In this document: positions 8,822 to 19,172 of the stretch, one piece after another
How the letters are laid out: the number at the start of each line of letters is the position of its first letter
Numbering within the stretch: the stretch's first letter is position 1
Source of the DNA: Paenibacillus sp. MZ04-78.2
GTDB taxonomy: Bacteria; Bacillota; Bacilli; Paenibacillales; NBRC-103111
NCBI RefSeq assembly: GCF_024213375.1
Contig: NZ_JANAVJ010000029.1
Location: 1-63,900 of the forward strand
Reading direction: 5' to 3'
DNA: 63,900 nucleotides
The notes under the pieces: generated by a model
Databases searched by the model: none
Seen by the model: only the letters and a program-made list of their open reading frames with translations
Told to the model about the DNA's origin: nothing
Position numbers and translations under genes: made by a program

Positions 8822-10075
8822 CTAGTCGTTCTGCCGCCAAACTTCCGCTCCTAAATTCGACAAATTGGTTACCAGATGATCGTAGCCTCTGTCGATATAT
8901 TCAACGCCGGTAATTTCCGTAACGCCGCCCTCGACCGTTAGTCCGGCGATAACCAGCGATGCGCCCGCACGAAGATCGGTCGCCTTGACTTTAGCCGCAC
9001 TAAGCGGACTGCCTTCGATGACGGCGGAACGGCTTTCGACTTTGATCTTGGCCCCCATACGCATCAGCTCCGGGACATGCTTGAACCGGTTGCTGTACAC
9101 ATAGTCGCTCAAAATGCTGACTCCGCGGGTCTGCGTAAGCAGACTGCTCATCGGGGACTGCAGGTCGGTCGCAAATCCAGGATATACGAGCGCTTTCACG
9201 TCCACGCTTTCGTATTCTGGCTGTCCGACTACACGGATCGATTCGTCCATTTCGTAAATATGTACGCCCATTTCCTGTAATTTGGCAGTCAAGGCTTCCA
9301 TATGCTTTGGGATGACATTATCGACAATGACATCGCCACGCGTCGCCGCTGCGGCAATCATGTAAGTACCTGCTTGAATGCGGTCCGGAATGATCGAATG
9401 ACGGCAGCCGTGCAGCGCATCGACGCCTTCGATCCGGATCGTTTCGGTTCCTGCGCCTTTGATTTTGGCGCCCATGGAATTCAAAAGTGTAGCTACATCT
9501 ATAATTTCAGGCTCTTTTGCCGCATTTTCAATGGTCGTGACGCCTTTGGCCCGCGAGGCCGCAAGCATGATGTTAATCGTCGCCCCTACGCTGACGACGT
9601 CCAGATAAATTTTGGCTCCGCGCAATTCTTTCGCTTGGATGTGCAAGGCGCCGTTTTCGTTCGTTATTCGTGCCCCCAGTGCCTCAAAACCTTTGATATG
9701 CTGATCGATCGGCCGCGGTTCGAAATTGCAGCCGCCAGGCAATCCTATCGTCGCCTCGCCGAAACGCCCAAGCAGGGCCCCCATCAAATAATAGGAAGCT
9801 CTAAGCTTCTTCACGTTCCCGTTAGGCATCGGCCGGGATAACAGCCGGCTCGGATCGATCATCATCTGATCCTTGCTCCATTCTACGGATGCGCCGAGTT
9901 CCTGAAGCAGCTCGGTATAAATCGCCACGTCGCTAAGCGCAGGCAAGTTATCGAGCGTAACGGCCGTTTCCGATAAAATGGCGGCCGGAATAAGCGCAAT
10001 CGCGCTATTCTTGGCCCCGCTGATTTGAACCGTTCCCCGCAGCGGGCGCCCACCGGCGATCATCAATTTCTCCAT
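8822..10075 (-). CDS. murA: UDP-N-acetylglucosamine 1-carboxyvinyltransferase (MurA)
   Basis: 417-residue cytosolic enzyme that transfers enolpyruvate from PEP to UDP-GlcNAc, the first committed step of peptidoglycan synthesis and the target of fosfomycin. The inside-out repeats are clear; N-terminal GAKNSA is the nucleotide-sugar loop, and Cys116 in [19 protein letters not shown] is the PEP-attacking residue, so fosfomycin sensitivity is expected. The ATG at 10073-10075 follows GGGAGGA; a GTG eight codons upstream lacks a site. Its position beside rho and fbaA corresponds to the murA2/murZ paralogue of B. subtilis. Confidence 0.95.
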   Translation of the reverse strand: MEKLMIAGGRPLRGTVQISGAKNSAIALIPAAILSETAVTLDNLPALSDVAIYTELLQELGASVEWSKDQMMIDPSRLLSRPMPNGNVKKLRASYYLMGALLGRFGEATIGLPGGCNFEPRPIDQHIKGFEALGARITNENGALHIQAKELRGAKIYLDVVSVGATINIMLAASRAKGVTTIENAAKEPEIIDVATLLNSMGAKIKGAGTETIRIEGVDALHGCRHSIIPDRIQAGTYMIAAAATRGDVIVDNVIPKHMEALTAKLQEMGVHIYEMDESIRVVGQPEYESVDVKALVYPGFATDLQSPMSSLLTQTRGVSILSDYVYSNRFKHVPELMRMGAKIKVESRSAVIEGSPLSAAKVKATDLRAGASLVIAGLTVEGGVTEITGVEYIDRGYDHLVTNLSNLGAEVWRQND

Positions 10076-10173
10076 TCGTTGTTCTTCCTCCCACTTCACT
10101 GCTTTAACGCATTACCAGTCAGGTGCAAACTCATCTAAGTTGGGTTCCGTGCCTACGTTTACAAAAGAAGAGA

Positions 10174-10204
10174 GGGAAATACACCGAAATCCGATGTATT
10201 TCCC
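10174..10204 (-). terminator. Terminator after fbaA
   Basis: GGGAAATACA (10174-10183) pairs with TGTATTTCCC (10195-10204); on the minus strand the hairpin runs into a pyrimidine-rich tail ending in four U. It separates fbaA from murA. Confidence 0.6.
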
Positions 10205-10215
10205 GCTGTGGTCGA

Positions 10216-11070
10216 TTAAGCTTGGTTGGCGCTCCCGAACAGCTGGATTTTGGATTTCACCACTTCAACCATGGCTTTGCGGGCAGGAATGAGGTATTTG
10301 CGAGGATCGTACACTTTCGCGTCTTTATTAAGAACTTCGCGGATCATTTGCGTACAAGCCACTTGATTCTCGGTGTTCACGTTGATTTTGCCTACGCCGG
10401 CTTCAATGGACTTGCGGATCATTTCGTCCGGTACGCCGGAGCCGCCGTGCAATACGACCGGTACCGGAATCGCTTTGGACACCTTCTCGATAATATCGAA
10501 ATGGATGTTCGGTTCGCCGGCATACATGCCGTGTGCCGTACCTACAGCAATGGCCAGGCAGTCGACGCCTGTCTCTTCGTAGAAACGGATCGCTTCTTCC
10601 GGCTTCGCCAGGTTGGCATCGGACTCATCTACGCTAATGTCGTCTTCTACGCCGCCGATCGTTCCGAGCTCGCCTTCGACGGATACGCCCATCGCATGCG
10701 CAGTCTTTACGACCTCTTTCGTCAGACGGATATTTTCTTCAAAAGAATAATGGGAGCCGTCGAACATGACGGAGCTGAAGCCCGCGCGGATACATTTCAT
10801 CGCAACTTCGAAGCTGCTGCCGTGGTCGAGATGCAAGGCGATCGGAAGACCGGATTTCTTCGCGGCTGCTTCCGCGATGGCTACCGTAAATTCGATGCCC
10901 ATATACTTCAGCGCGCCTTCGGATACGCCAAAAATAAACGGGGATTTCAATTCTTCCGCCGCTTCTGTAATGGCTTGGGCAAATTCCAAGTTATTCATAT
11001 TGAACTGACCTACGGCGAACTTGTTTGCTTTTGCTTTAGGTAAAAATTCGTTCATTGAAACGAGTGGCAT
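10216..11070 (-). CDS. fbaA: Class II fructose-bisphosphate aldolase
   Basis: 284-residue zinc aldolase that reversibly cleaves fructose 1,6-bisphosphate to DHAP and glyceraldehyde 3-phosphate in glycolysis and gluconeogenesis. Seen are the N-terminal FNMNNLEFAQAI, the zinc and catalytic segment LHLDHGSSFE, the glycine-rich GTAHGMY, and VLHGGSGVPDEMIRKSI for phosphate binding. An AGGAGGAGAG site precedes the ATG, and a sigma-A-type promoter lies at 11152-11180. Monocistronic by the flanking terminators. Confidence 0.97.
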   Translation of the reverse strand: MPLVSMNEFLPKAKANKFAVGQFNMNNLEFAQAITEAAEELKSPFIFGVSEGALKYMGIEFTVAIAEAAAKKSGLPIALHLDHGSSFEVAMKCIRAGFSSVMFDGSHYSFEENIRLTKEVVKTAHAMGVSVEGELGTIGGVEDDISVDESDANLAKPEEAIRFYEETGVDCLAIAVGTAHGMYAGEPNIHFDIIEKVSKAIPVPVVLHGGSGVPDEMIRKSIEAGVGKINVNTENQVACTQMIREVLNKDAKVYDPRKYLIPARKAMVEVVKSKIQLFGSANQA

Positions 11071-11151
11071 GGTGGTTCTCTCCTCCTGTGTCGTTAATGA
11101 CCGTGCCAGAGTGCTTGTACCTTGTACTGTACTCTTTTGTCATACTGGCCC

Positions 11152-11180
11152 ATTATATCATAGATCGCGACAAACGTTAA
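11152..11180 (-). promoter_or_regulatory. Promoter of fbaA
   Basis: Minus-strand -35 TTAACG (11175-11180), 17-base spacer, -10 TATAAT (11152-11157), about 80 bases before the fbaA start. The -10 is perfect and the -35 is moderate. Confidence 0.5.
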
Positions 11181-11227
11181 TAATCTATCGCACACTCTGC
11201 CGAAGACAATAAGCTCCGGGAACGATC

Positions 11228-11256
11228 AAAAAAAAGAGGACCCTCATCAGGATCCT
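11228..11256 (-). terminator. Terminator after spo0F
   Basis: On the minus strand AGGATCC pairs with GGGTCCT (one G-U) around TGATGA, followed by C and eight U. The 5' arm overlaps the last codons of spo0F. Confidence 0.75.
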
Positions 11257-11639
11257 ACGGCGTAAGAGTTATTGTTAGGAGTTCGCAACTGCTGGTTGAC
11301 GGCTTGGCGCAGTTCGTCAATGTCGAACGGCTTCGTGAAGTGCATGATCGCGCCCAGATCGGTCGCTTCCTTGATCATGTCCAGCTCGCCGTATGCCGTC
11401 ATCATGATGACTTTGATCGACGCATCGATGCTTTTAATGTGCTTGAGAATATCGAGACCGTCCATGCCCGGTATCTTCATATCGAGTAAGACCAGATCGG
11501 GCGATACGTTTCTTACAATCTCGAGTGCGAGTTTTCCGTTGGAAGCCTGATAAGTTTCGTAGCCTTCGCTGCTGAAAACTTCCATCAACAGGATGCGGAT
11601 GCCGTTTTGATCGTCAACTATGAGCAGCTTCTTTTTCAT
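11247..11639 (-). CDS. spo0F: Spo0F, phosphorelay response regulator
   Basis: 130-residue single-domain receiver. Phosphoacceptor Asp53 ([11 protein letters not shown]), acidic pair Asp9-Asp10, the MMTAYG threonine segment and the FTKPFD lysine are all present, with no output domain. In the sporulation phosphorelay it takes phosphate from sensor kinases and passes it to Spo0B, then Spo0A. Gene order pyrG-spo0F-fbaA is that of B. subtilis. Regulation: a sigma-H-type promoter is visible at 11705-11733, matching the starvation control known for this gene. Rap-type receptors and Spo0E act on this pathway, which bears on the module at 58682-60679. Confidence 0.95.
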   Translation of the reverse strand: MKKKLLIVDDQNGIRILLMEVFSSEGYETYQASNGKLALEIVRNVSPDLVLLDMKIPGMDGLDILKHIKSIDASIKVIMMTAYGELDMIKEATDLGAIMHFTKPFDIDELRQAVNQQLRTPNNNSYAVGS

Positions 11640-11704
11640 CGTGGTATCCTCCTATTCCGTTTCCCTGAGGTTGAAAATCCCGTTCTGTTATGTCCGCAAT
11701 AACA

Positions 11705-11733
11705 GTATTCGCTATCGTCCCCGAGATTCCTGC
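11705..11733 (-). promoter_or_regulatory. Sigma-H-type promoter of spo0F
   Basis: Minus strand GCAGGAATC (AGGA at 11728-11731), then GAAT (11707-11710) exactly 17 bases after the AGGA, with the preceding AGC fitting RnnGAAT. This matches the sigma-H pattern RnAGGAwWW-N11/12-RnnGAAT except for one W. It lies about 70 bases before the spo0F ATG. Confidence 0.5.
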
Positions 11734-11806
11734 CGTATCGCCAAAAAAAGTTGAAAACTTTTACAAATTAAGCAGACTTGCACAAACCGTTCGCTTCTTG
11801 GGGTAC

Positions 11807-11852
11807 AAAAAAGCAGGAGGCGCGTCCGGTTCATGCCGGATACGTCTCCTGC
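11807..11852 (-). terminator. Strong terminator after pyrG
   Basis: A long imperfect stem (11813-11852) with GCAGGAG/CTCCTGC at its base and TCCGG/CCGGA near the loop, followed on the minus strand by six U. Confidence 0.85.
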
Positions 11853-11874
11853 CTGGGTCGCTGCGCACAGCGAT

Positions 11875-13533
<1,659 letters not shown>

Positions 13534-13620
13534 TTATCTTAAAAGGATAAGCACGTTTATCAAGGTTGATACGAAGCGATAAGTTACGAAAACTTATCAA
13601 ATTTTTCCAACAAAAAAAAG

Positions 13621-13651
13621 AAAAAGCCCCCGTAAATAGGGGGCACTTTTT
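13621..13651 (-). terminator. Terminator between rpoE and pyrG
   Basis: GCCCCC (13626-13631) pairs with GGGGGC (13639-13644) around TAAATA-type loop sequence; A/T tracts on both sides make it bidirectional. On the minus strand it ends the rpoE transcript. Confidence 0.82.
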
Positions 13652-13742
13652 CATCAAAAGTCATTAAGGTTCGTAATGTTCCATCTAAAGCCCAGAAAAT
13701 AGTTTACTCTGAACGATCCCGGCTGTCAAGGACAAGCCTATT

Positions 13743-14342
13743 TTATTTCTTGTCGCCCTTGTCGCCCTTATCGTCCTGGTCGTCTGTACGATCGTCGTCA
13801 TCGCCCAAATCTTCCGGGTCCTCTTCAGACTCTTCCCCGTCCAACGCGTCGCCCAGGTTCTCTTCCTCGAGTTCTTCGTCTTCGAAAAACTCGGTTTCTT
13901 CCTCAGCTTCTTCTTCCGCGTCAAAATCGTCGTCGCGAGGCGTATCGAACGAATCGTATTCTTCTTCGACGAACACGTCTTCTTCCTCGGTGTACAGTTC
14001 CTCGTCGTCGAGATCGTCATCCTCGTCGTTAATGATGCGCGGACGCTTGCCGCTGCCCACCGTATCCTCGGACTTCTCGACAGGATACCAGCGTTTCAAT
14101 CCCCACAGATTGGTGCCGACGCACGCAAAGCGGCCGTCGATATTAATCTCCGTATATAATTGCGCAATGACCTGCATGACTTCGTCATCGGACAGACCTT
14201 TGATTTTGGCAATCTCCGTCATCAAATCCCGATAGTAATACGGCGTATTGGCCGCTTTCAGAAGCTCAAAGGCGAGATCGACCATAGGCATTTCCTTGGC
14301 TTGCTCTGCGCCGATTTTAAGCAGTAAGTTTTGAGCACTCAT
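13743..14342 (-). CDS. rpoE: DNA-directed RNA polymerase subunit delta
   Basis: 199-residue delta subunit, specific to Gram-positive bacteria. The folded N-terminal half (residues 1 to about 95, HARE-HTH type, with EMPMVDLAFELLKAANTPYY and LWGLKRWYPVEK) binds core polymerase; the C-terminal half is a long Asp/Glu-rich disordered tail that displaces nucleic acid and speeds polymerase recycling, here ending in lysine-containing DDKGDKGDKK. The ATG at 14340-14342 is preferred; an upstream TTG in frame sits on the ribosome site itself. pyrG follows, as in B. subtilis. Confidence 0.94.
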   Translation of the reverse strand: MSAQNLLLKIGAEQAKEMPMVDLAFELLKAANTPYYYRDLMTEIAKIKGLSDDEVMQVIAQLYTEINIDGRFACVGTNLWGLKRWYPVEKSEDTVGSGKRPRIINDEDDDLDDEELYTEEEDVFVEEEYDSFDTPRDDDFDAEEEAEEETEFFEDEELEEENLGDALDGEESEEDPEDLGDDDDRTDDQDDKGDKGDKK

Positions 14343-14753
14343 TTCGGGGCACATCCCTTCCAACGTCTTTAACTACCACTAAACTATCCACTATCATCAA
14401 TAAGTAAACCTTATTTTATGTAAAAAAGCAACTGGCCGCGCGGCATTTCCCGAAATGGAAACAAGGACCGCAACGGCAGCTCCTTCGCGCTCGGCGCCAT
14501 CCGCTGCAGGCGTGATCCTTGTTCCGACTGTACCCGCAAAAGACAAGGAACCCGTCGCCCGCTGTCTTTTGCCCCTGCTGAATGAAAGACGGAGGAGTGC
14601 CAGACCCTCCCCTAGTTATGGTATGTGCCCGCTTTCGCTTTGACACGGTCACGCACCTAATTATTTTTTGAATAAGGCCATGCGCTCATACGGAAGCTTT
14701 CGGTCCCTCATACGATACAAAAAGGAATTTCCGAGCCTGTGGGAGGGAACGAC
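14343..14753. other. Divergent intergenic region, no gene recognised
   Basis: About 410 bases between rpoE (minus) and the subtilisin gene (plus), presumably holding both promoters. A minus-strand frame at 14416-14652 is Cys/Arg-rich, has no convincing ribosome site and no recognisable domain, so I do not call it. I see no tRNA or riboswitch here. Confidence 0.4.
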
Positions 14754-15920
14754 ATGAATCCGTCGACGTTCGTGTCATGGCTTCACGAAGCCATGGAAGG
14801 CCCCGAGGGTACCGAAAAGCGGCATATTATCCGGTTTCTGAACGTCCGGGACTATGCCGCTTTCGCCCGGCAAATCGGCCAGCAACGGAAATCGCTGCCC
14901 CTACTGCATCTGATTCAGCCGCTCCGTCTTATCCGCGCCATCTCCTGCACGCTTCGGACCGGCAGCGAAGCGGTTTCGGCCCCTTTTATCCGCTCAATCG
15001 AACCGGATACGCGCATCAAGCTGCATGCCCTGGGCCATGCTTCGTCCGCTCTGCCTTCCGGCGAAGAAAAAAAATCGCCCGCCAAGGCCGTCATCCCTTG
15101 GGGAATCCGCCATATTCGGGCCCCGCAGGCGTGGAACAAATCGCGCGGGGAACGAATCCGCATCGGCGTCATCGATACGGGCGCGGATTATACGCATCCC
15201 GATCTTCGCCATTGTTTGTCGCGAGGCGTCAATATTTTGAACCGTCAGCTGCCGCCGGTTGACGACAACGGCCACGGCACGCATATCGCGGGTACGATCG
15301 CGGCGTACACCCGGCACCGGGGCATTATCGGCGTGGCGCCGCAGGCCATTCTTCATCCGGTAAAGGCTTTCGATCAGCACGGCGGGGCGTTCGTCTCCGA
15401 TATTATCGGAGGCATTGACTGGTGCGTCTCCAGCGGCGTCGATATCATCAATATGAGCTTCGGTATGAAAACGTACAGCAAAGCGCTGGAAGCGGCGGTG
15501 CTCAGCGCCTACCGGAGCGGCATCATCGTCGTAGCCTCCTCGGGCAACGAAGGCAATCAGGCCGAGGTCGACTACCCCGCCCGGCTGCGGCAAGTGATCG
15601 CCGTCGGAGCGACGACCCGCAAAGGCCGGATTGCCCCCTTCAGCAATATCGGCAAACAGATTAACATTTATGCGCCCGGGGAAAAAGTATACTCCACCTG
15701 GCTGCGGGGCAAGTATCACGAGCTCAGCGGAACATCCATGGCAACCTCCCATGTCACGGGGGTTATCGCGCTGATGCTTGCGAGAAGGCCCGGTCTCAAG
15801 CCGCTGCGAATTAAAAATTTGCTACGCAAGCATGCCCGCTATATCATAAAATCGCGCAAAACGATAATCGGCGCCAAGGAAATTCACGCCTTTCGAAGCG
15901 TATCCGCCGTATCCAAATAA
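14754..15920 (+). CDS. S8 family subtilisin-like serine protease, no signal peptide
   Basis: 388 residues. The catalytic triad is complete: Asp141 (IGVIDTGADYTHPD), His174 (NGHGTHIAG) and the serine of GTSMATSH near residue 333, with the oxyanion Asn in ASSGNEGN. A 110-residue N-terminal region containing RHIIRFLNVRDYAAFARQIG resembles a subtilisin propeptide, but no signal peptide or membrane segment is visible, so the enzyme may act inside the cell or leave by another route. The ATG follows GGGAGGG by six bases; a GTG-free upstream ATG-less extension was discarded. It stands alone and faces rpoE. Confidence 0.88.
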   Translation: MNPSTFVSWLHEAMEGPEGTEKRHIIRFLNVRDYAAFARQIGQQRKSLPLLHLIQPLRLIRAISCTLRTGSEAVSAPFIRSIEPDTRIKLHALGHASSALPSGEEKKSPAKAVIPWGIRHIRAPQAWNKSRGERIRIGVIDTGADYTHPDLRHCLSRGVNILNRQLPPVDDNGHGTHIAGTIAAYTRHRGIIGVAPQAILHPVKAFDQHGGAFVSDIIGGIDWCVSSGVDIINMSFGMKTYSKALEAAVLSAYRSGIIVVASSGNEGNQAEVDYPARLRQVIAVGATTRKGRIAPFSNIGKQINIYAPGEKVYSTWLRGKYHELSGTSMATSHVTGVIALMLARRPGLKPLRIKNLLRKHARYIIKSRKTIIGAKEIHAFRSVSAVSK

Positions 15921-15924
15921 ACGT

Positions 15925-16371
15925 TCACTCCGGTACGGGGACGGCGGTCAGACATATGCTGCAGCGTTCGGGCGCTTGCCCCATCACCGACAGCTCATAG
16001 CTCCAGCGGACGTCAAGCAGAGTGTCCGGTCCTTCTGCGGCAACATCCAGCGTTTGGGTGACCGTCTCCAACTCAATCCGCCCTTGAGAGGTCCGAAGAT
16101 AGCCGTAATGCCGCCGGTCCGGAGCGAACGTCTGCTCGAAAGATACGTCCCCGTGCCGGATAATCCGCACTTCCCCCTGTTCCACCCGGACGGTCGTTAC
16201 CGTACGGCCCATCTCCGCTTCCGGAGGCTCCGCATACCGGAGGTACGCGTGCCGTCCTTTTGGGAACCATTCGCCTATCATCTGTCTCACGATCCGTTCC
16301 CCGCCGCTGTCGCTTTCCAGCGTAATGCGTACGGCCCGCTTGCCGGCGCCGGGCTGCTGTTTTTCCGTCAT
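15925..16371 (-). CDS. ywiB: DUF1934 family protein (YwiB-like)
   Basis: 148-residue beta-rich protein with the calycin-like pattern of DUF1934: alternating strands such as RAVRITLESDSGG, HAYLRYAEP and a C-terminal DVRWSYELSVMGQ. In B. subtilis ywiB lies in the same neighbourhood (speE, rpoE). The molecular function is unknown. It converges with the protease gene four bases apart, and shares no operon in this window. Confidence 0.8.
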   Translation of the reverse strand: MTEKQQPGAGKRAVRITLESDSGGERIVRQMIGEWFPKGRHAYLRYAEPPEAEMGRTVTTVRVEQGEVRIIRHGDVSFEQTFAPDRRHYGYLRTSQGRIELETVTQTLDVAAEGPDTLLDVRWSYELSVMGQAPERCSICLTAVPVPE

Positions 16372-16638
16372 TTCGCTTTCTCTCCCGTCCTGCTGTGATC
16401 TTCCTATTGTACAAAAAAAAGAAGTCCGCGGACAGGACTTCTTCCGTTCCCGGACAAGCCCGGACCGGGCAAGAGGCGGCGGTTTGCAAGATTCCTTATT
16501 CTTGCTAAGATGGTATAGTCAGCATGATCGGCCTCCGTTTATGGAAACCAAATGAAGCCTTCCTACGTCTGTAATAGTAAGTTTCGGCAGTTGCAAAGGA
16601 CCGCCGATCAATCCATCCCGAGGAGATTGCTTATTCCC

Positions 16639-17514
16639 ATGGATTTCAACGAAAGCAACCTCAATACAAAGTTGTCAAGAAGATCGTTTCTGAAAACATT
16701 GACGTTAACCGCCGCCGGACTCATTGCCCTGCCCGGGGCCACCTACGGATATGCCCGTTACGCCGAGCCGAAATGGCTGGAAGTTACAGAATATACACTT
16801 TCTTTCGCAAGACTGCCCCAACAGATGGACGGAATAAAAGTAGTCCAGTTCAGCGACGTGCACCTCGGCTTTCATTTTGATACGAAGGACTTGTCGGAAC
16901 TGATCGGACTGATCAACCGGATTCAACCGGATATCGTATGCTTTACCGGAGATCTGGTGGACCATACCGTCGGACCCGACGGTGACGCCTACGCCCGCGT
17001 ACTCTCGGAGCTTAAGCCTCCGCTGGGTAAATATGCAGTGCTGGGTAACCACGATTTTAAAGAACCCCGGCAAGTCCGATCTCTATTAAAAAGCGCTGCT
17101 TTCGAGCTCCTGACCAATAAGATGGTCCGGATTCAACATCAGGGAAGCAGCATGGTCATGGCAGGCGTAGACGACCAATGGAAAGGAAATCCAGACATCG
17201 ACAAAGCGCTGGCCCGCGTTAAACCGGAGGACTTCGTCATTTTGCTGTCGCATTGCCCCGATTTTGCTGATATTGCCGTACGCTATTCGGTGGACTTTCA
17301 GCTGTCAGGACATAGCCACGGAGGTCAAGTGCGACTGCCGTTCTACGGGCATGTGATGACGCCGAAATTCGGAAGGAAATATGTCCTCGGGCATTACGTT
17401 CTTGGCGCTGGCAAACTGCAGTTGTTCGTCAACCGGGGCATCGGCGTTTCCACGCATCCCGTCCGCTTTCTATGCCGTCCGGAGCTCACGGTGTTTACTT
17501 TGCGAAAAGGGTAA
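16639..17514 (+). CDS. Tat-type exported metallophosphoesterase (YkuE/YaeI-like)
   Basis: About 291 residues. The calcineurin-like metal site is complete: FSDVHLG, FTGDLVD, GNHD, a histidine in LLSHCPD and GHSHGGQ. The N-terminus carries SRRSFLKTL followed by a hydrophobic stretch, a canonical twin-arginine export signal, as in B. subtilis YkuE, a Tat substrate retained at the wall. The ATG at 16639 was chosen because it puts the RR motif at residues 12-13; an open frame begins earlier (16552) but would bury the signal. A GAGGAG site lies 12 bases upstream, somewhat far. Probable role: a cell-envelope phosphoesterase or UDP-sugar/lipid hydrolase. Confidence 0.87.
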   Translation: MDFNESNLNTKLSRRSFLKTLTLTAAGLIALPGATYGYARYAEPKWLEVTEYTLSFARLPQQMDGIKVVQFSDVHLGFHFDTKDLSELIGLINRIQPDIVCFTGDLVDHTVGPDGDAYARVLSELKPPLGKYAVLGNHDFKEPRQVRSLLKSAAFELLTNKMVRIQHQGSSMVMAGVDDQWKGNPDIDKALARVKPEDFVILLSHCPDFADIAVRYSVDFQLSGHSHGGQVRLPFYGHVMTPKFGRKYVLGHYVLGAGKLQLFVNRGIGVSTHPVRFLCRPELTVFTLRKG

Positions 17515-18127
17515 AGCGGCGCAGCAAAGCCCCCAGCCCCAATACCGCCATAGCCCCGAACAGTTCGAGCTCCATATCGTGCTGCGCGTCCCACGGATCG
17601 CCTTGCGATCCGAGAAACAGCGCGCCCATCTCCGGGGCCACCAATCCGGCGACCCACATCTCGATCAATTCGTAAAATGCGCCGGTGGCCAGCACGACGG
17701 CGACGGCAAGCGCATCCGCTGCAAATCCTCTCAAGCCCGCGAGCCTCATAAGCGCCTCCCGGATCGGCCCGGCCAGCAGCACTCCATAAGCCAGATGCAC
17801 CAGCCGGTCATAAGGCAGACGCCCCCCGCCGAACAGCAGCTGCAGCAGCGGATCGATCGGCGTCGCGCCGTAGGAGCCGTGCGACCCGTACGTATGAAGC
17901 GCCAAAAACAAAGCAATCCCCACATAAGAACCGTGACTGAGCGGAAACCATCGGTAGGTTCCGATCAGCACCCCCACGCACAGAAAGACCAGCAAATTTT
18001 CCAGCAGCCAGTCGAACCGGTTTGCCGGCGCTATCGCCATCCATGCCCAGAATACCCCATACGCCAGCAGGACGATTACCGGAAACGCAGGTTTTGTTGT
18101 TGCCGCTAATGATTTTGCCGCATTCAA
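17495..18127 (-). CDS. DUF2238 membrane protein (YjdF-like)
   Basis: 210-residue protein with about six membrane segments and the family's motif GSQGDPWDAQHDM near the C-terminus, plus acidic/histidine residues inside membrane stretches (YDRLVHLAYG, YELIEMW). DUF2238 proteins resemble small integral membrane enzymes; the function is unknown. Its 3' end overlaps the metallophosphoesterase gene by 20 bases, tail to tail. Confidence 0.82.
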   Translation of the reverse strand: MNAAKSLAATTKPAFPVIVLLAYGVFWAWMAIAPANRFDWLLENLLVFLCVGVLIGTYRWFPLSHGSYVGIALFLALHTYGSHGSYGATPIDPLLQLLFGGGRLPYDRLVHLAYGVLLAGPIREALMRLAGLRGFAADALAVAVVLATGAFYELIEMWVAGLVAPEMGALFLGSQGDPWDAQHDMELELFGAMAVLGLGALLRRFTLFAK

Positions 18128-18226
18128 ACGTAAGCCCCCTCTCTTGTTGGCTCTATTGTAGGCCGCGCCAACGGGAGGGATAAGTACTAACTTCGCCTAG
18201 TACCGGGCGGGAAACCAACGCAAAAA

Positions 18227-18262
18227 GCCGCCATGCTTCCCGTAAGGGGGCAACATGGCGGC
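18227..18262 (-). terminator. Terminator after speB
   Basis: GCCGCCATG (18227-18235) pairs with CATGGCGGC (18254-18262); on the minus strand it is followed by GC-hairpin and five U. It ends the speE-speB transcript. Confidence 0.85.
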
Positions 18263-18282
18263 GGCACTTCCGCGTTGTTCGA

Positions 18283-19152
18283 TTACTTCACCAAGCCGAG
18301 CAGCATTTCGCGAATCAGCTTGCTGGCGACGATCTGGGTCTGCTCCGTCGGGTCGTAGGCCGGGGCCACTTCGACGAGATCGGCGCCGACGAAGTTCAAT
18401 TCAGAGGCGGCCATCGCATGAATCGCCGCGAGCAGCTCCTTGGACGTGATGCCGCCCGCCTCGGCGGTACCGGTGCCTGGGGCGCACATCGGATCGAGCA
18501 CGTCGATGTCGATTGTCAAATAAACCGGACGTCCAGCCAGCTCCGGCAGCACCTTCTTGAGCGGCTCCAACACCTCGAACGGATGGAAGTTGATATTCTC
18601 GCGTCCGAATTGGAATTCCTCGCGGGAGCCGGAACGGATGCCGAATTGGTATACGTTCTTGCCGCCCATGAGCAGCGCTGCTTTGCGGACCGGCGTCGAG
18701 TGGGACAACGGCTCGCCCTCGTACTGCTCGCGCAGATCGGCATGCGCATCGATGTGAATAAGTGCAAGATCTGGATATTTCGCGTATACTTCTTGGATGA
18801 CCGGCCACGAAACGAGATGCTCGCCGCCAAGGCCGAGCGGGAATTTGCCGTCGGCCAGAAGTCCGCGCACGTATTCGCCGATAATATCGAGGCTGCGGCC
18901 CGGGTTGCCGAACGGCAGCAGCAAGTCGCCTGCGTCGAAATAAGTGATGTCTTCCAGGCTTTTATCCAAATACGGGCTGTATTCCTCCAGACCGATCGAC
19001 ACCTCGCGGATGCGCGAAGGGCCGAACCGGGAGCCGGGACGGAAGCTGACGGTATAATCCATCGGCATACCGTAGATGACGGCGCGGGACGCCGCATAGT
19101 CGTCTGAGCTCAGAATGAACACGTTGCCGGAATATTTTTGATCGAGTTTCAT
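18283..19152 (-). CDS. speB: Agmatinase
   Basis: 289-residue binuclear manganese ureohydrolase that splits agmatine into putrescine and urea. Metal ligands are in GGEHLVS, IHIDAHADLR and DIDVLDPMCAPGTG, all intact. It starts 20 bases after speE and is cotranscribed, so the operon makes putrescine and converts it to spermidine. The order speE-speB is that of B. subtilis. Confidence 0.93.
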   Translation of the reverse strand: MKLDQKYSGNVFILSSDDYAASRAVIYGMPMDYTVSFRPGSRFGPSRIREVSIGLEEYSPYLDKSLEDITYFDAGDLLLPFGNPGRSLDIIGEYVRGLLADGKFPLGLGGEHLVSWPVIQEVYAKYPDLALIHIDAHADLREQYEGEPLSHSTPVRKAALLMGGKNVYQFGIRSGSREEFQFGRENINFHPFEVLEPLKKVLPELAGRPVYLTIDIDVLDPMCAPGTGTAEAGGITSKELLAAIHAMAASELNFVGADLVEVAPAYDPTEQTQIVASKLIREMLLGLVK

Positions 19153-19172
19153 GTGTCGTTGGTCTCCTCCGC

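Noticed and set aside
14416..14652. 78-codon Cys/Arg-rich minus frame between rpoE and the subtilisin gene
   Set aside because: No ribosome site, no recognisable family, lies in a divergent promoter region.
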